DNA of 16,039 nucleotides from positions 1-16,039 of the forward strand of contig DXNX01000017.1 in assembly GCA_019413245.1 (NCBI GenBank), in the 5' to 3' direction. The notes beneath the pieces are model-generated. The model saw only the letters and a list, made by a program, of their open reading frames with translations. It did not search any database and was not told where the DNA came from. Positions within the stretch are counted from its first letter, which is position 1, and each line of letters starts with the position of its first letter. The DNA comes from Oscillospiraceae bacterium. Its GTDB lineage: Bacteria > Bacillota > Clostridia > Oscillospirales > Ruminococcaceae. A program made the translations under genes and the position numbers. Of this stretch, positions 14,178-16,039 are shown piece by piece.

Positions 14178-14206
14178 TTGCCTTTTTCAGCTGGAATTGC
14201 TATGCT
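14178..14206 (+). promoter_or_regulatory. Promoter of the small membrane-protein gene
   Basis: TTGCCT (14178-14183) and TATGCT (14201-14206) are separated by exactly 17 bases. Transcription would start near 14213, right at the GAGGTG ribosome binding site, so the leader is only about 15 bases long. Confidence 0.6.
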
Positions 14207-14227
14207 ATCGTCGAGGTGAATAGCATT

Positions 14228-14623
14228 ATGAAGTCAACTGAGAAACAGGGTCCCAAGTCCCGTCCCCTGATCCCGCGGTATATGTGGATCATACTGGTAG
14301 TGGGCGTTGCCGCTTACAGTGATGCCGCGCTGGTCTTCAGCGATTCACTCACCGCTGCCGGCACTGTGGCCTATATTTTTACCTTGGTGGCTTTTCTGCT
14401 GGACCTGTATATCTGCTTCCGCTGCAGCGCTCTGGACAAGCCGCCGTTGAGCCGGTTGCTGGGGCGTTCCCTGGTGACCCTGGCCTGGATCTATTGCCTG
14501 GTACAGGCCGCCATGGGCGTTCTGTTCACTTTTGTTCTGACAGCGGCACCGGTGCTTCTGGTGACGGCTTTGTGTGTTATCTGGTTCCTGCTGGCACTGG
14601 TGGTTCTGCATCCCGCCCGGTGA
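14228..14623 (+). CDS. Small four-helix membrane protein of unknown function
   Basis: I do not recognise this 131-residue protein. A basic N-terminus of about 16 residues (rich in K, R and P) precedes four hydrophobic segments at about 18-37, 43-63, 81-104 and 107-127. The loop between helices 2 and 3 holds a short positive stretch (CSALDKPPLSRLLGR), and the C-terminus ends in HPAR. There is no signal-peptidase or lipobox site. ATG 14228 is chosen over upstream in-frame starts because GAGGTG stands 9 bases before it and a 17-base-spaced promoter ends just upstream. It is divergent from the sugar operon and convergent with the GH5 gene, whose stop lies 1 base away. A real gene is likely from the regular hydrophobic pattern; its role is unknown. 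Confidence 0.75.
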   Translation: MKSTEKQGPKSRPLIPRYMWIILVVGVAAYSDAALVFSDSLTAAGTVAYIFTLVAFLLDLYICFRCSALDKPPLSRLLGRSLVTLAWIYCLVQAAMGVLFTFVLTAAPVLLVTALCVIWFLLALVVLHPAR

Positions 14624-14624
14624 T

Positions 14625-15800
14625 TCATTCGGCAGGCGTAGGGAACCAGCCAAGAGAGACACTCTTGCCCAGATCCCAGCAGTCCCAGCCCTGCCAGTTT
14701 TTCTGGTGGACCGTGTCAAGTAGCAACTTGTAGCTCCAATAGAAGTATCCGCTTCCCTGTGCCCAGGCCTCCGTCTGTACCTGTGCCAGACGGCGGTAGA
14801 TCTGCCGGAGCTGCTCCGGCGCGAATCGGGAATCCGGCTGAGCGGCTGCTTCCTCAAAGTTTGCCTTGCCGCCCTGGGTATCCGAGCCCACGGCATAGGA
14901 GTTGAAGAGGCACCACTCGCCACAGATGACATCCACATATTTCTGGACCGCTGCAATTTTCGGGGCAATGTTTCCGCGGATAAAGGCCTCATAGCCTTCC
15001 AAGGTCTGCGGACAGCCCTGCATTTCTGCCATCATCAGATACTGGTGGGTATCCAGGATCACATTCTTGTAATTGCCGTCCCGGAAAAACGGCTCCCAGG
15101 CGTCCAGCTGGAAAGCATCGTGGAAGACCACATACTGGTCATCGGACAGATGCGGCCGGATACGGCGGTATGCTTCGGCATAGAACCCCTGCACAAATTC
15201 CAGGGTGTTGGGGGCGGAGCCGGCCGCCAGGGCCGGGTCACGGGCGGGATACCGTGCGGGTACCCCCATGGTGGTCCAGGCGGGTTCCGTGACCGGTTCG
15301 TTGATAGGCTCGATTCCCATCAGCCCGGGACGCTTTCCGTAGCGCCGGGCCAGTTTTTCCAGAAGTGTCAGAACAAACTCTACCTCTTCCGGCGTCTGGC
15401 TCCAGCGGCACACGCCGCAGATGCCGCCGTTGTCAAAGCCGTTCTGGCTCAGCGGTACCGTGTGCAGGTCGATGAGGATGCGCAATCCGTACTTCTCCGC
15501 CCAGTCGAACGCGTGATCCAGCTCGGTGAGGCAGCCTGGAAACGGCGGGCGGTCTCCCCAGATAAAATACGGGATGGGAATCCGCACGGCGTTCAGGCCG
15601 ATCTCGGCGATTCGTGCGAAATCCCGCTCGGTGATATAGCTGCTCCGGTGGATCTCCATCCGGGCCTTGTAGATCTCGGGCGGCAGCGTTCGCGCAAGAT
15701 AGTATTCGTCCTCGGCATCGGTATCCGCAAAGAGCGCGGGGCTCATCCACTTTTCCAATACCAGCCAGTTGCCCAGATTGACGCCTCTCCAACGGTTCAT
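14625..15800 (-). CDS. GH5 glycosidase resembling exo-beta-1,3-glucanases
   Basis: This is a 391-residue retaining TIM-barrel enzyme of clan GH-A. The N-terminus RGVNLGNWLVLEKWMSPALF closely resembles fungal and bacterial exo-1,3-beta-glucanases of GH5. NAVRIPIPYFIWG and LRILIDLHTVP mark early strands, the acid/base is E168 in GIEPINEPV, H252/Y254 follow in DTHQYL, and the nucleophile is E295 in VICGEWCLFN. WAQGSGYFYWSYKLLLD near 345-361 forms the end of the barrel. There is no signal peptide, so it should act on imported beta-glucosides in the cytoplasm; the exact linkage is inferred. AGGAGG lies 8 bases before the ATG. The gene has its own promoter and is not part of the GH42 operon. No terminator is visible at its 3' end, which almost touches the convergent membrane-protein gene. 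Confidence 0.93.
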   Translation of the reverse strand: MNRWRGVNLGNWLVLEKWMSPALFADTDAEDEYYLARTLPPEIYKARMEIHRSSYITERDFARIAEIGLNAVRIPIPYFIWGDRPPFPGCLTELDHAFDWAEKYGLRILIDLHTVPLSQNGFDNGGICGVCRWSQTPEEVEFVLTLLEKLARRYGKRPGLMGIEPINEPVTEPAWTTMGVPARYPARDPALAAGSAPNTLEFVQGFYAEAYRRIRPHLSDDQYVVFHDAFQLDAWEPFFRDGNYKNVILDTHQYLMMAEMQGCPQTLEGYEAFIRGNIAPKIAAVQKYVDVICGEWCLFNSYAVGSDTQGGKANFEEAAAQPDSRFAPEQLRQIYRRLAQVQTEAWAQGSGYFYWSYKLLLDTVHQKNWQGWDCWDLGKSVSLGWFPTPAE

Positions 15801-15847
15801 ATGGTTCTCCTCCTTAGCATGAGTATCTGTGATGGGCTATAATGCTG

Positions 15848-15875
15848 ATTATAACACAACGAACCTCTGTGTGAA
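15848..15875 (-). promoter_or_regulatory. Promoter of the GH5 gene with a -10 inside an inverted repeat
   Basis: On the minus strand TTCACA (15870-15875) and an extended -10, TGTTATAAT with its hexamer at 15848-15853, are 16 bases apart. The hexamer is one arm of the inverted repeat TATAAT-GCTG-ATTATA (15838-15853), which might be an operator. Confidence 0.7.
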
Positions 15876-15905
15876 CCTGGCGGCGGATGGATTCTCTGCA
15901 CAAAA

Positions 15906-15982
15906 ATATCCGGCTGTTTTTTGTGAAAATTCTACAAGAGCTGCGAAACTGTGAGCTGCGAAAAAACGGATATCAGTTTCGC
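15906..15982. repeat. Nested repeats in the A/T-rich right end
   Basis: GAGCTGCGAAA occurs twice in direct orientation (15938-15948 and 15953-15963, 15-base period). GCGAAACTG (15943-15951) pairs with CAGTTTCGC (15974-15982), and ATATCCG (15906-15912) pairs with CGGATAT (15967-15973). Two alternative foldings are thus possible. I see no gene between 15801 and the end. Confidence 0.5.
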
Positions 15983-16039
15983 TTTCTGGATGCAGGAAAA
16001 TCTCATTTTTCTTTTTTTGTCCTTTTTTGAGAGCTGCTT

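Noticed and set aside
15838..15843. TATAAT on the plus strand as a promoter firing to the right
   Set aside because: No -35 stands at the right distance and no gene follows on the plus strand within the window; it is better explained as an arm of the inverted repeat at the GH5 promoter.
15921..15938. Possible catabolite-response element (TGTGAAAATTCTACA)
   Set aside because: It resembles a cre site only at its ends and lacks the central CG that defines the consensus.

Overview
The window most likely comes from a gut-type Firmicutes (Clostridia; Oscillospiraceae/Ruminococcaceae such as Faecalibacterium, Gemmiger or Subdoligranulum). This is inferred from the fairly high G+C content, near-perfect AGGAGG ribosome binding sites, frequent GTG/TTG starts, intrinsic terminators, a lipoprotein sugar-binding protein, a YesM/YesN-type two-component pair and a binding-protein-dependent permease pair without its own ATPase. 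I cannot name the species.

Left part, plus strand (1-3713): the 3' end of rhaD (rhamnulose-1-phosphate aldolase) runs in from the left edge, so a rhamnose pathway probably lies upstream. About 370 bases without a convincing gene follow, then a LysR-family regulator that I start at TTG 1141, a strong terminator, and a two-gene unit encoding a flavodoxin-like protein and a short-chain dehydrogenase/reductase. A T-N11-A inverted repeat about 64 bases before the inferred start of that unit suggests that the LysR protein controls it. Two tandem terminators close this half.

Central part, minus strand (13970 down to 3810): a sugar-utilisation cluster reads in the order solute-binding lipoprotein, two permeases, AraC-type response regulator, sensor histidine kinase, and two different GH42 beta-galactosidases. 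The spacing (several gaps of 10-15 bases, one 3-base overlap) suggests one long transcript. Hairpins sit at three of its internal boundaries (12496-12520, 10646-10694, 5841-5870). The reading is that the binding protein and permeases import a galactoside (oligo)saccharide, the two signal-peptide-less GH42 enzymes cleave it in the cytoplasm, and the histidine kinase/response regulator pair senses an extracellular cue and controls transport and hydrolysis. The ATPase must be supplied from elsewhere.

Right part (13884-16039): a 344-base divergent regulatory region separates the transporter operon from a small four-helix membrane protein of unknown function on the plus strand. That gene converges, with a 1-base gap, on a GH5 enzyme resembling exo-beta-1,3-glucanases, which has its own promoter. 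The right end is A/T-rich, repeat-containing, non-coding DNA.

I see no CRISPR array, insertion sequence, tRNA or rRNA, and no clearly undescribed system. The most useful leads are regulatory: the LysR box, the operators around the sugar operon, and the intra-operon hairpins.
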